DNA of 64,000 bases from a bacterium (GTDB lineage: Bacteria > Krumholzibacteriota > Krumholzibacteriia > JACNKJ01), in assembly GCA_024231955.1 (NCBI GenBank), contig JAAEPZ010001024.1, positions 62,001 through 126,000 of the forward strand. The letters are read 5' to 3'. The translations under genes were made by a program, and so were the position numbers. Positions within the stretch are counted from its first letter, which is position 1. Each line of letters starts with the position of its first letter. Shown one piece after another: positions 42,932 through 52,338 of the stretch. Below the pieces are notes generated by a model that saw only the letters and a program-made list of their open reading frames with translations, was not told where the DNA came from and did no database searches.

Positions 42932-43656
42932 TTGAATCAGTCCTTTCAGTTGATCGGGTTATGACCCCCGGCACATCATCAGCCTGGACAAGAAGTGTCC
43001 ACTTCTGATGAATGATTGTGAATACACTAAAGCAACATTACAAATAGACCATATTTCACCACACAAAGTCTATACAATTCTGATGTGTCTACTAGACGTA
43101 CTAGTTCAGAAACACCCGATTCGTATGTTCCTGTATGCATACTTTACTCACGAAGGATATGGCCTGAACAGCATGCCGTAAGGTTTTCCGAACACCAAGA
43201 CATTATGCCGCAAACCCGCACAGTCTCTTTGAAGAATTAGAAAGGGAAGACATTGCGGGTAATATTCTCATTACACAACATTACACTCCCATAAACCCCA
43301 CGGAATTATAGAGCCGCACCAAACTTGAAGATTACGTCGACGAGACTATCTATTTACATATAAGCTGCGTCTTATGCGCCAGCCCTAGATCGCTATTATG
43401 CATTCAAGTATTGATATGTTTTGGAGCGACGGAATCTGTGCAGGTCAAACACAGCCGCTTTTCCGGATTCAATCAATGTCCATCATCTGAGATTTATTTT
43501 AGGGATTGGACAATTTTTCGCCGATTCAACGCATGGTTGTGCGATCACTGCCTGCGGATGAATGGGAGAATCTGAACGGCCCCGTTCCCCACAGGCGGTA
43601 GCAGGGGAGGCAGGTTCCCAACACCGGAACGCTCGGTCGATGCCGCGGATCCGGAA
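42932..43656. other. Long AT-rich intergenic region
   Basis: About 725 bases with no convincing gene. It should contain the promoter of the 42236 gene. Visible structures are AGAAGTG-TC-CACTTCT at 42991-43006 and ACTAG-ACGTA-CTAGT at 43091-43105, both possible operators. A minus-strand frame at 43483-43737 has no ribosome site and crosses the terminator, so it is not accepted as a gene. Confidence 0.4.
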
Positions 43657-43692
43657 CAAAAAGACGCCGCCCCCGCCGGGGAGCGACGTCTC
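43657..43692 (-). terminator. Terminator of the beta-helix protein gene
   Basis: An imperfect GC-rich hairpin (AGACGTCGCTCCCC pairing with GGGGGCGGCGTCT) is followed on the minus strand by TTTTTG, 20 bases after the stop codon. Confidence 0.75.
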
Positions 43693-43711
43693 TTCAGGTG
43701 TCACTGCCGAT

Positions 43712-45535
43712 TTACTTGAGCAGAACCATGCGACCACTCGTCACCAGATCACCCGTCGCCAACCGATAGAGGTAGATACCCGAGGCGACCCGCCCGCCCA
43801 CATCATCCACACCTCTCCAGACGACCTCATTCACACCCTCCCGGCACCGACCGGCGATCAGGGTACGGATCAACCGCCCCTGCAGGTCGAAGATCGCCAG
43901 CTCGACATCGGCATCCGCGTCCAGAACAAAGCTGATCGTCGTACCGGGGTTGAAGGGGTTGGGATAATTGCGCAGCGCAAGCAGACTCGCGGCCAGAGTC
44001 TGGTTCGGCACTCCGACGGTCGAGGCCAGCTCATCGGCGCCGATATCGACGATGGGCGCGTTACCGTTGCCGCTGTCGGCGGTTTCGGTGTCGTCCTGAC
44101 GTCTGTCGTCCCCCTCGAAGTCCCACGGCAGTACTTCGTCGAAATCCTCATCGCCGTCCACATCACAAAGATCGACGGGGATAACCTCGTTGTCGCCCGC
44201 ATCGATGCAGGGCGACTCCGCCTGCAGATGGAAATCGTCGTTGCCGGGATCGACCAGCAACGGATCGGCATAGACGTTGTGCAACTCGGGAGCTTCGTAG
44301 CCGGCCTGCTCCAGACAGCAGTAGGTGACGACAACATCGCAATCGCCCCCATTGTATAGAACCCATTCGCCCTCAAGAATACAGTTCCTGAAAATCGCAT
44401 CGGCAAACTGGATATTGTAGACGCCCTGCCCCACGCAACCCGATTCGTTGTCGTAGAAAACGCAGTTGGTGAAAACCGGATCACAGGCGGTGTTGTAGAC
44501 CACGCCACCGTGACCATTGCCGGCCGTGACGGCATTGCGGTTGAAGATGCTGTTCGCGCAGTTGAGCACCGTACCGGATCGATTGTAGATGGCGCCGCCG
44601 TACATGCCCGCCTCATTGTCCGAGAAGGTGCAGTTGGCGATATTGGCACCCCCGCCATTGCCGTAGTTGAAGATCACCCCACCGTTGTACTTGGCCCAGT
44701 TGTTCTTGAAGACACAGTCGACAATCGTAGTCATCAAGCCGGAGGAGTGGTAGATGGCGCCCCCGTCGCCGTTGCCCCCCTCTCCGGCCTGGTTGCCCGT
44801 GAAGAGGCAGCCTGCGATCAGCGGCGATGAACCGGAGGAGCTGTATATGGCACCGCCGGTCGAGTAGCTGTAGTTGCCCGAGAATGTGCAGTCCACGATG
44901 GTCGGCGAGGAATCCTGATTGTAGATGGCCCCCCCCCGGGCATAACTGCTGCTCCAGGCCCTGTTGTCCGTGAATGTGCAGTTGGCCAGTGTTGGCGAGG
45001 AGTCCTCGTTGTACATCCCGCCACCCTTGCGGGAATCGCCGCCGGCCAGATCGGCATAACCCCCGGTGACGGTAAAGCCATCGAGTCGGGCGGAGGCATC
45101 CAGGCCGAAATCCTGCGGATGGTGAAAGACGTGCAGACAGTTGTCGGTGTTGTCGCCGACAAGGCCGATATCACCACTGAGCGTGGCGATGTTGAGTGTC
45201 CAGTCGCGGGCGGCAAACTCGGTTTCGCCCCCGGCAAAGCCGCCATAGAGAGCAACCTCGTTTTTCAGCTGAAAACTGAAGAAGCGGTTACCGGTCCCCT
45301 CTACCTCAACAGATGGGAGGTAGATGCCGTCCGCCACCCAGATCTCATCATCGACAGCGGCGGCATTAAGCGCCGACTGCAAATCGGTGAAAGCGTCCTC
45401 CCAGATCAAACCCGTTGTCGTACCTGTGGCATCGGCATCGACGTAGATGATCGCCGCCGCGACGGGCATATGAGACAGCGACAGTAAAACCACCAATATG
45501 CTCAGCACGCAGGTTACGGAATCCTTCAGTTCCAT
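43712..45535 (-). CDS. Secreted right-handed beta-helix protein with FlgD-like sorting domain
   Basis: A 607-residue surface or secreted protein. The start at 45535 is preferred (GGGAGGG seven bases upstream, followed by a signal peptide). It begins with the polymorphic-outer-membrane-protein-like IYVDADATGTTTGLIWEDA and LQSALNAA segment. Then come many beta-helix rungs of the type GGAIYN-DSSPTI-DCTFSGN, a Ca-site-like Asp-rich stretch, and a C-terminal FlgD-like domain (NYPNPFNPGTTISF, IFDLQGRLIRTL, SGIYLYRL) ending MVLLK. This tail resembles type A sorting domains of type IX secretion in FCB bacteria. Confidence 0.85.
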   Translation of the reverse strand: MELKDSVTCVLSILVVLLSLSHMPVAAAIIYVDADATGTTTGLIWEDAFTDLQSALNAAAVDDEIWVADGIYLPSVEVEGTGNRFFSFQLKNEVALYGGFAGGETEFAARDWTLNIATLSGDIGLVGDNTDNCLHVFHHPQDFGLDASARLDGFTVTGGYADLAGGDSRKGGGMYNEDSSPTLANCTFTDNRAWSSSYARGGAIYNQDSSPTIVDCTFSGNYSYSTGGAIYSSSGSSPLIAGCLFTGNQAGEGGNGDGGAIYHSSGLMTTIVDCVFKNNWAKYNGGVIFNYGNGGGANIANCTFSDNEAGMYGGAIYNRSGTVLNCANSIFNRNAVTAGNGHGGVVYNTACDPVFTNCVFYDNESGCVGQGVYNIQFADAIFRNCILEGEWVLYNGGDCDVVVTYCCLEQAGYEAPELHNVYADPLLVDPGNDDFHLQAESPCIDAGDNEVIPVDLCDVDGDEDFDEVLPWDFEGDDRRQDDTETADSGNGNAPIVDIGADELASTVGVPNQTLAASLLALRNYPNPFNPGTTISFVLDADADVELAIFDLQGRLIRTLIAGRCREGVNEVVWRGVDDVGGRVASGIYLYRLATGDLVTSGRMVLLK

Positions 45536-45755
45536 TTTCAACCCTCCCATCAGTGTCAATACTGCCGAAGCAGCCAGGGCTCGGGCGGAGAGTCCGATTC
45601 GTTGTTCACCTCCACCCGAATGATGCGTCCATGGGGACAACGCCTAATGAATTCAAACAAGTATAGAACATTGATGGCAGGGAATATACCGGTTTCTGGA
45701 CCCAGGGGCAGTGACCCATAAAATATCATGGGGCGGGCAACCGGCAGCATCAATC

Positions 45756-45817
45756 CGTATGCAATCAAACCTGGGCCGTATGCAACCAAATCGGGCCGCA
45801 TGCAATCAAACCGGGGC
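45756..45817. repeat. Three short direct repeats between divergent genes
   Basis: Three copies of about 20-21 bases, built on CGTATGCAATCAAACCGGG with small changes, follow one another at 45757, 45778 and 45798. They lie between the divergent genes starting at 45535 and 45954 and could be regulator-binding iterons. Confidence 0.55.
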
Positions 45818-45888
45818 GAATCGGGGTGGTGCGGCCGACGTGGTGCAATTTCGGATGCCATATTGGTTATCAATCTCCGCTCATGCTC

Positions 45889-45917
45889 TGCTCATGAAAC
45901 AATATCTCGTCTATAAT
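45889..45917 (+). promoter_or_regulatory. Probable promoter of the LVIVD-repeat protein gene
   Basis: A perfect TATAAT at 45912-45917 has a weak -35 (TGCTCA) 17 bases upstream. The start codon at 45954 and its GGAGG lie at a suitable distance. Confidence 0.5.
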
Positions 45918-45953
45918 AGATTCAATAACCGGATTACTCACAGGGAGGAAAGT

Positions 45954-48158
45954 ATGATTATATGCAAATCAACAGTATCCCCACTTGCAGTACGAATTGG
46001 GCGCCCCTTACTCCGCATCCTGCCCCTAGGCCTGCTTATCCTTTGTATTGCCGTCCCCGTAAACACAGAAGCGACCGAATGCATCGACTACACGAGCTAC
46101 ATCGATATCATCTCCACCATTACCTTGCCGGGAGAAACCACCGATGTGGGCAAGATCGACAATCATATCGTGGTCATCTCCACCGACGCCTTGCGGATCA
46201 TTGACGTCAGGGACAGCGACGATCCGCAAACGGTGTCCGAACTGGAGATCAGCAACGCCTGCAGCATGGCGATGCGCGACAATTACGTCTTCGTGGCCTG
46301 CCATACGGATGACTTCCGTATCGTCGACATCTCCGACCTCACCGCTCCCTGGATTTGCGGAAGCCTGCCGGTCGCCGGCAACGCGCGCGATGTGGAGATA
46401 GATGGTGATTTCGCCTATATCGCCGCCGATGAGGCCGGAATGCATATCTTCGATATCAGCGATCCCACGGATCCCACCGTGTTCACCACGGTCGATACTC
46501 CGCACTACGCCCAGGATATTGCGATCCAGGGGCGCTACGCCTTCATCGCGGATATGCGGGAGATGGTGGTCATCGATCTGGATGATATTCCGACCAAGAG
46601 GGGAAGCGTGGGCAATGATCGTCCGGGACCGAGCATCAATTCCGTCACGGTATCGGGCAATTACGCCTATACGCTCGATTCCAATTTCGGCATCTACATC
46701 TACGACATCACCGATCCTCTAGATCCCCAATATGTATCCCAGACCGATGGCGGCGGTTTTTGCGAACTCAAGATCGTGGACGATCTGCTCTTCACCGGCT
46801 GCGGGTGGGGCCTGCAGGTGATAGATGTCCACACACCCGAGATGCCGCTACTTCTCGGGAAGGTGATGAGTGGAGGCAGTCCGCAGGGGATTGAGGTCGA
46901 TGGCGACACGGCCTACATCACCAACGCCTACCCCGGCAGTCTGTGTCTAATCGATATCTCCAACCCGACCAGTCCGGAGATGAGCGACGAGGTCTTCTTC
47001 TCCGGCTGGATCGTGGATATCACCTTTGCCGACGACATCGGCTACCTCTCCTGCCGGTATGCCGGGCTGCAGATCCTCAACGCGGAGAACCCCCATGCGA
47101 TGATGGCCATGGGCAGAGTGCCCGATGTGTTATACTCCCGTCATTGCATCGTGGATGGCGACTATGCCTATATCGCCGGCGAGAGTGAGGGCATCTATAT
47201 CGCCGATATCAGCACCCCCGCCAAGCCGGAGCTGGTGAGCGGATTCAGCCTCAGCCGCAACTCGTCACATCTGGCCAAACGCGGTGATCTCCTCTATGTC
47301 GCCAACGGGGATGGCCTGCGCATTCTCGACGTGGCCGACCCTTTCATGCCCACCAAAGTCGGCATGCTGAATACCGAGGGCTATTCCCGCTATATCGCGA
47401 TAACCGGCAATCATGTGCTGCTCTCGACAAGCAGTGATCTGTTGCTGATTGATGTTTCGATTCCGAGTGCACCCACCATTATCGAAACCTTGCGCATCTA
47501 CCCCAAGCGCGTCGCTTTCAAAGGGGATCTCGCCTATATCTCCACCGCGAACACGGGTATCGAGATCTACTCCATCGCGAATTTGCCGGAATTCCCCTAC
47601 GTGAATTCCGTCAGATTCCCGGGCTATCCCCTCTCGTTCGCCTTCTCTGAGGACCTTGTCTATATGGCCTGTCATCAGGGCGGGGTGCAGATTTTCGATG
47701 TCTCCAGCCCCGAGGCGCCTGTCCAGGTAAGCGGTGCCCCCCACTGGTCGGCGGGGATCGTGGTTGGTGACGAGGATCTCTATCTGGCATCGGCGAACGG
47801 TGTCGGCCTGCTCCCTCTCCACTGCACCCTCACCGGCCTGGAGGAGCAGCCGGGCGACGATACCGAGCAGCCGCTCGCTTTGGCCAGGCTGCATCAGAAT
47901 CGCCCCAACCCCTTCAACCCGTCGACCATGATCGGCTACACGCTGACCGGGTCCGCCGTCGTCAGCCTGCGGATCTACGACATCAACGGGCGCCTGGTGC
48001 GCACATTGTGCAATGAAATCACGGAAACGGCAGGTCTGCACGAACTGCGATGGCTGGGACTCGACGACCGCGGCAATCGTCTGAGCTCCGGTGCCTACCT
48101 CTATCGCCTGGAGGTCGACAATCAGGTGTTCAGCAGACGCATGCTGCTGCTCAAATGA
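45954..48158 (+). CDS. Secreted LVIVD-repeat beta-propeller protein with FlgD-like sorting domain
   Basis: A 734-residue secreted protein; ATG at 45954 with GGAGG six bases upstream and a signal peptide. The body has about 14 LVIVD-type repeats of roughly 42 residues with the pattern G-(D/N)-Y-A-Y-(I/V)-(A)-x-x-x-G-(L/I)-x-I-x-D-(I/V)-S-x-P-x-x-P, forming a propeller. The C terminus is a FlgD-like domain (NRPNPFNPSTMIGY, IYDINGRLVRTL, SGAYLYRLE) ending MLLLK, nearly the same tail as the divergent gene at 43712. The two are probably exported by the same type IX-like route. Confidence 0.85.
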   Translation: MIICKSTVSPLAVRIGRPLLRILPLGLLILCIAVPVNTEATECIDYTSYIDIISTITLPGETTDVGKIDNHIVVISTDALRIIDVRDSDDPQTVSELEISNACSMAMRDNYVFVACHTDDFRIVDISDLTAPWICGSLPVAGNARDVEIDGDFAYIAADEAGMHIFDISDPTDPTVFTTVDTPHYAQDIAIQGRYAFIADMREMVVIDLDDIPTKRGSVGNDRPGPSINSVTVSGNYAYTLDSNFGIYIYDITDPLDPQYVSQTDGGGFCELKIVDDLLFTGCGWGLQVIDVHTPEMPLLLGKVMSGGSPQGIEVDGDTAYITNAYPGSLCLIDISNPTSPEMSDEVFFSGWIVDITFADDIGYLSCRYAGLQILNAENPHAMMAMGRVPDVLYSRHCIVDGDYAYIAGESEGIYIADISTPAKPELVSGFSLSRNSSHLAKRGDLLYVANGDGLRILDVADPFMPTKVGMLNTEGYSRYIAITGNHVLLSTSSDLLLIDVSIPSAPTIIETLRIYPKRVAFKGDLAYISTANTGIEIYSIANLPEFPYVNSVRFPGYPLSFAFSEDLVYMACHQGGVQIFDVSSPEAPVQVSGAPHWSAGIVVGDEDLYLASANGVGLLPLHCTLTGLEEQPGDDTEQPLALARLHQNRPNPFNPSTMIGYTLTGSAVVSLRIYDINGRLVRTLCNEITETAGLHELRWLGLDDRGNRLSSGAYLYRLEVDNQVFSRRMLLLK

Positions 48159-48176
48159 GTCAACGACCATTCCATC

Positions 48177-48212
48177 GCGAACAGGCCTCGCCATCGGGTG
48201 AGGTCTGTTCGC
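48177..48212 (+). terminator. Terminator of the LVIVD-repeat protein gene
   Basis: A 16-base-pair stem (GCGAACAGGCCTCGCC with its partner, two G-U pairs) around a 4-base loop, followed by TTTC. It starts 18 bases after the stop codon. Confidence 0.75.
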
Positions 48213-48443
48213 TTTCGGGAATCATCCCGGGCGAAACGGTCGATTAGCCGGATAAAGGTGGAGAGGTCAACCCAATCCACATCCACGGATCTGCCGCCCT
48301 CGAGGTCGATCGATATTCCCTTTGCACCCACATGACGAGCGGGCGGAGTGCGATATTACCTGAATCTCCCCCGCAAATACGTTAAAATGCCCATATTCCG
48401 AAATAATTCAAGCGCCCTGCCTCGGATACAGTATACTGTCAAA

Positions 48444-49121
48444 ATGATAGGAATCCGACATTTCATACTGCTGCTCATAATCTGTTCGGCTGCCCAGCCT
48501 GACGGTCCGACCGCAGCAACCATCGCAGAGGGAGAGACGGTCATCCCGTTTTCCAACACCCCCGATACGGAGATCAAAGCGCCGGAGTTGCGCAGTGACA
48601 ACGGTAAGAACAGATCAGTTGCCTACTTTGCCGGCGGCTGTTTCTGGGGCATAGAGCACGCATTCGGTCGAGTGCCTGGTGTGATCGCCACCGAGAGCGG
48701 CTACCAGAACGGCGGTGTGGAGGATCCCACCTACAGAGAGGTGTGCTCCGATCGTACCGGTCATGCCGAATCGGTGAAGGTTGTTTTCGATCCGACCAGG
48801 ATCGGCTACGGGCAATTGGTGCGCTTCTTCTTCAAGCTCCACGACCCAACGCAGCTGAATCGGCAAGGGCCGGATATTGGCTCGCAATATCGCTCTGCAA
48901 TCTTCACCGTGAGTAATGAACAGAAACGGATTGCCGAACACGTGCTCGGAGAGTTGCAGGGGTCGCCACCCTACGCAAGACGGGAGATCGTGACGGAGAT
49001 CGAACCTGCCCGAAAGTTCTGGTCGGCCGAGGAATACCATCAAAACTACATTGAACGAACGCAGCGCGCCTGCCACGTGAATATTGAAGCGGCGTTGGCG
49101 GCCATCGGCATCATTGATTGA
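48444..49121 (+). CDS. msrA: Exported peptide methionine sulfoxide reductase A
   Basis: A 225-residue enzyme reducing the S epimer of methionine sulfoxide. The ATG at 48444 gives a signal peptide (GIRHFILLLIICSAAQ); two earlier starts add an unlikely extension. The catalytic GGCFWG motif is near residue 64, followed by GYQNGG, YRE and GHAESV, and the EYHQNY end. Export means it repairs periplasmic proteins. A 12-base palindrome ACAGTATACTGT at 48428-48439 sits four bases before the ATG, possibly an operator. Confidence 0.92.
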   Translation: MIGIRHFILLLIICSAAQPDGPTAATIAEGETVIPFSNTPDTEIKAPELRSDNGKNRSVAYFAGGCFWGIEHAFGRVPGVIATESGYQNGGVEDPTYREVCSDRTGHAESVKVVFDPTRIGYGQLVRFFFKLHDPTQLNRQGPDIGSQYRSAIFTVSNEQKRIAEHVLGELQGSPPYARREIVTEIEPARKFWSAEEYHQNYIERTQRACHVNIEAALAAIGIID

Positions 49122-49133
49122 GGAGAATCCCGC

Positions 49134-52100
49134 GTGAACCGCAAATCAAACCCGACATCCGACAACGACTGGCGGAGGGAATACTCCGCTAAATTGCTTT
49201 CGGCTCGAGAGGCGGTCAATCTGATCACCAACGGTCAGTCTGTCTTCATCGGTTCCGCCGCCGGGGAGCCGTTGGCGCTGACTCAGGCGCTCGCCGAGGA
49301 TGCAGGGCATTTCTGGGATATCGAACTGATTCACCTCAGCTCCGTCCAGGCCGAATCGATCCTGGCCCGCCCCGAACTGACCAACCATTTCCGCTACAAC
49401 ACGTTTTACATCGGGCGTGGACTATCCGCAGCCGTGTCCAAGGGGCAGGCCGACTACACGCCGATGAATGTCAGCGAGATGCCGGCGGCATTGCGGGACG
49501 GCAGTATCCAGATTGATGTAGCTCTGATTCAGGTGTCCCCTCCCGATGAGTATGGAACATGTTGTCTGGGTCCGGTCGTCGATGTGGCGCGTGCCGCCGT
49601 CGAGAGCGCCGGCCTGGTGATCGCACAGGTCAATGAACACGTACCGGTGACTCTGGGCGACACCCTCCTGCAAATGGAGTTCATCGATTGGCTGGTGGAG
49701 CGGAATGAGCCCATCAGCGAGGTGGCTCCCCATGACCTCGATCCGATCTCCCTCACCATCGGACGACACATCGCCTCGCTGATCGACGACGGCAGTTGTC
49801 TCCATTTCGATCACTGCCCGATCAGCTCCGCGACGATGCGCTATCTCGACACCAAACATGATCTGGGCATCCACACCGATATTCTGACCGATGATATTCT
49901 GCGCCTCTTCCGGTTGAAGGCGGTCAACAACCAGAAGAAGAAGTTCCACCGCGGCAAAAGCGTCGCCACCATGGTCATGGGCTCCCGTGACCTCTATGAA
50001 ACGGTGGACCGGAATCCCTATTTTGAACTGCTGCCCATCGACCAGATCAATGCACCAGAGCTCATCGCGTGCAATCCACACATGATTGCCGTACAAGCCG
50101 TTGAGGAGATGGAGTTGACCGGCCTGGCCCGCGCCGAAAATCATGTCACGGGAACCCTCCGCAGCCTCCCCTCAAGCACGGATTTCATCTCCGGCGCCAA
50201 CCGCTCCGAGGGGGGCTTCAGCATCATGGCGCTGCCGTCCACCAGCCCCGACGGGAAGCACTCGCGCATCGTGCCGCTGAGCACCGGCGGTGGAGTTGCC
50301 TTTCCCCGCTCCAAGGCCCATTACGTGGTTACCGAGTACGGCATGACCAACCTTTACGGTCTGTCGGTACGGGAGCGGGCGGTTGCGCTGATCTCCATCG
50401 CCCATCCCAAGTTCCGGGCCGAGCTCCTTGAGGAGGCCAAGAGGCTGAACTACGTCAGTCCGGATCACGTGATCCCGCCGGAGCACGGCAGTATCTATCC
50501 CCAGCGCTATGAGGTCAGGAAACGCTTCAAGAATGATGTCGAGATATTCTTCAGGCCGGTGAAGCCCTGCGATGCCCGGCGTCTTCAGCGCATGTTCTAC
50601 ACCCTTTCGCCGAAAAGCGTACGGATGCGTTACCACGGCGCGATCAAGACCCTGTCCGATCGGATTGCCCAGAAACTTGCGACCATCGACTACAGTGCGG
50701 ACATCGCGATTGTCGGAGTTGTGGGGCCGCGGCACAAACAGCGGATCGTGGCCGAGGGTAGAATCATGTATAATCCGGCCAACAACATGGGCGAGTTCGA
50801 CATCGCCGTGGCCGAGGATTTTCAGGGTCAGGGAATCGGCACTTTCCTGGCCAGTCACCTGAACAAGATCGCCTACTCTCGCAATCTCGACGGCCTCTAC
50901 GCCGAGGTGATCGCCCAGAACTCCCCCATTATCGCCCTGCTGGAGCGTGCCTGGCCAACCACCAGCAAGCATTTCGACTCGGGCTATTGCACCTTCACCC
51001 TGCGCTACAAGCCGGCGGATATCACCAAGCCCAAGGACAGCATCATCGTCTACTCCGGCCGCTATTCCCAGTTCAGCTATGGCCAGGGGCACCCTTTCAA
51101 GCCGGAGCGCGCGCGGGACGCCCTGCAACTGATCCGCCAGGAGGGCTACCTCAGTGAGCCCTGGATTCGCGTTGAGGAACCCGTGCTCATCAGCAAGGAG
51201 CGGTTGGCCGAATCGCATGACCGGGATTATCTGGATGCACTTGAGGCGGCCAATGACGGATCATGGCATGAGCGGCTGTTGGCCTTCAATATCGGAGGCG
51301 ATGAATGCCCCCTTTTCAAGGGGATCTTCGATTACATGCGCCTCTTCACCTCCGCCACCAGCACCGCCGTGGATCTGATCACCGATGAGAACGCCAACAT
51401 CGTGTTCAACCCGCTTGGCGGCTTCCATCACGCCAGTCGAGCACACGCAGAGGGCTTCTGCTACGCCAATGATGCGATCATGGCCATCGACCGCCTCCTT
51501 GCGCGTGGTTTCCGCGTGGCCTATGTCGACATCGATGCCCACCACGGCAACGGTGTGCAGGATGCCTACTACGACGATGATCGCGTGCTCTTCATCGACC
51601 TCCACCAGTTCAGCCCCGGCTTCTATCCCCACTCCGGTGCGGAGACCGAACTGGGCGAGAAGCTGGGCAAGGGCTACACCATCAATATTCCCCTGCCGCC
51701 GGGGTGTGACGACGAAGCCTATCTGGAGGTCTTCCGGAGGGTGGCCAAGCCCGCCCTGGAGCGCTTCAATCCAACGGTCATCGTGTCGGTGATCGGTGCG
51801 GATACGCACAGATCCGATCCCCTTTCCGAGCTCCGGCTCACCAACAACGGCCAGGCCGAAGCGGTGAGGATGTTGCGTGAGAATTGCCACCATCTGCTGC
51901 TGCTTGGCGGCGGCGGCTACGAAACGAAAACCACAACCCGCTCCTGGGCCCGCATGTGGGCGGCCGCCAATCTCATCGATGAACTGCCGGAGCATATGCT
52001 GGTCATGGGAGGCGTCTTCATGGGTGGGCAGGGGTTGACGGGCGCGGATATTATCGATCCGCCATACCAGCTCAGCGGTGATGAGAAGGGGGCGATAATG

Positions 52101-52160
52101 AGGGAGATCTTACGGATCGCCGAATTCCACGAGAGGAACAGCCTCCCCCTGATCACCTGA
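49134..52160 (+). CDS. CoA-transferase/hydrolase, GNAT and histone-deacetylase-like triple fusion
   Basis: A 1008-residue cytoplasmic protein with three enzyme domains. Residues about 20-440 match the acetyl-CoA hydrolase/4-hydroxybutyrate CoA-transferase family (SRIVP, HYVVTEYGMTNLYGLSVRERA). Residues about 460-620 are a GNAT acetyltransferase (FQGQGIGTF near 562). Residues about 640-1005 are a class II histone-deacetylase/acetylpolyamine amidohydrolase with all key residues: GGFHHA (761), DIDAHHG (799), GAD (887) and GGGGY (925). The parts could make or use acetyl-CoA, acetylate a target and deacetylate it. The start is GTG with GAGGAG upstream, 12 bases after msrA. Confidence 0.9.
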   Translation: MNRKSNPTSDNDWRREYSAKLLSAREAVNLITNGQSVFIGSAAGEPLALTQALAEDAGHFWDIELIHLSSVQAESILARPELTNHFRYNTFYIGRGLSAAVSKGQADYTPMNVSEMPAALRDGSIQIDVALIQVSPPDEYGTCCLGPVVDVARAAVESAGLVIAQVNEHVPVTLGDTLLQMEFIDWLVERNEPISEVAPHDLDPISLTIGRHIASLIDDGSCLHFDHCPISSATMRYLDTKHDLGIHTDILTDDILRLFRLKAVNNQKKKFHRGKSVATMVMGSRDLYETVDRNPYFELLPIDQINAPELIACNPHMIAVQAVEEMELTGLARAENHVTGTLRSLPSSTDFISGANRSEGGFSIMALPSTSPDGKHSRIVPLSTGGGVAFPRSKAHYVVTEYGMTNLYGLSVRERAVALISIAHPKFRAELLEEAKRLNYVSPDHVIPPEHGSIYPQRYEVRKRFKNDVEIFFRPVKPCDARRLQRMFYTLSPKSVRMRYHGAIKTLSDRIAQKLATIDYSADIAIVGVVGPRHKQRIVAEGRIMYNPANNMGEFDIAVAEDFQGQGIGTFLASHLNKIAYSRNLDGLYAEVIAQNSPIIALLERAWPTTSKHFDSGYCTFTLRYKPADITKPKDSIIVYSGRYSQFSYGQGHPFKPERARDALQLIRQEGYLSEPWIRVEEPVLISKERLAESHDRDYLDALEAANDGSWHERLLAFNIGGDECPLFKGIFDYMRLFTSATSTAVDLITDENANIVFNPLGGFHHASRAHAEGFCYANDAIMAIDRLLARGFRVAYVDIDAHHGNGVQDAYYDDDRVLFIDLHQFSPGFYPHSGAETELGEKLGKGYTINIPLPPGCDDEAYLEVFRRVAKPALERFNPTVIVSVIGADTHRSDPLSELRLTNNGQAEAVRMLRENCHHLLLLGGGGYETKTTTRSWARMWAAANLIDELPEHMLVMGGVFMGGQGLTGADIIDPPYQLSGDEKGAIMREILRIAEFHERNSLPLIT

Positions 52161-52338
52161 TCAGGCGTCGGAGCCGGAGGGGCAGGCCCTCTCGATTCTC
52201 GGGATCGGGGCAACCTGTCCGGTTCCCGGAACAAACGGCGCACAAGATGTTTAACCTTTCACACCATCAACCCAATCCCGTAGAGTATCACCTCCCGGAT
52301 CACCCCCCGGCTGCACCCCCTTTTCCCAAGAGGCTTCA

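Noticed and set aside
43483..43737. An 84-codon minus-strand frame near the beta-helix gene end
   Set aside because: It crosses the terminator and the coding end in another frame; the translation is Pro/Ser/Arg-rich with no motif.
48122..48331. A 69-codon minus-strand frame (GISIDLEGGRSVDVDWVDL)
   Set aside because: The text looks partly protein-like, but it crosses the terminator of the plus-strand gene, starts with GTG without a ribosome site, and matches no family I know. It could be a decayed fragment.
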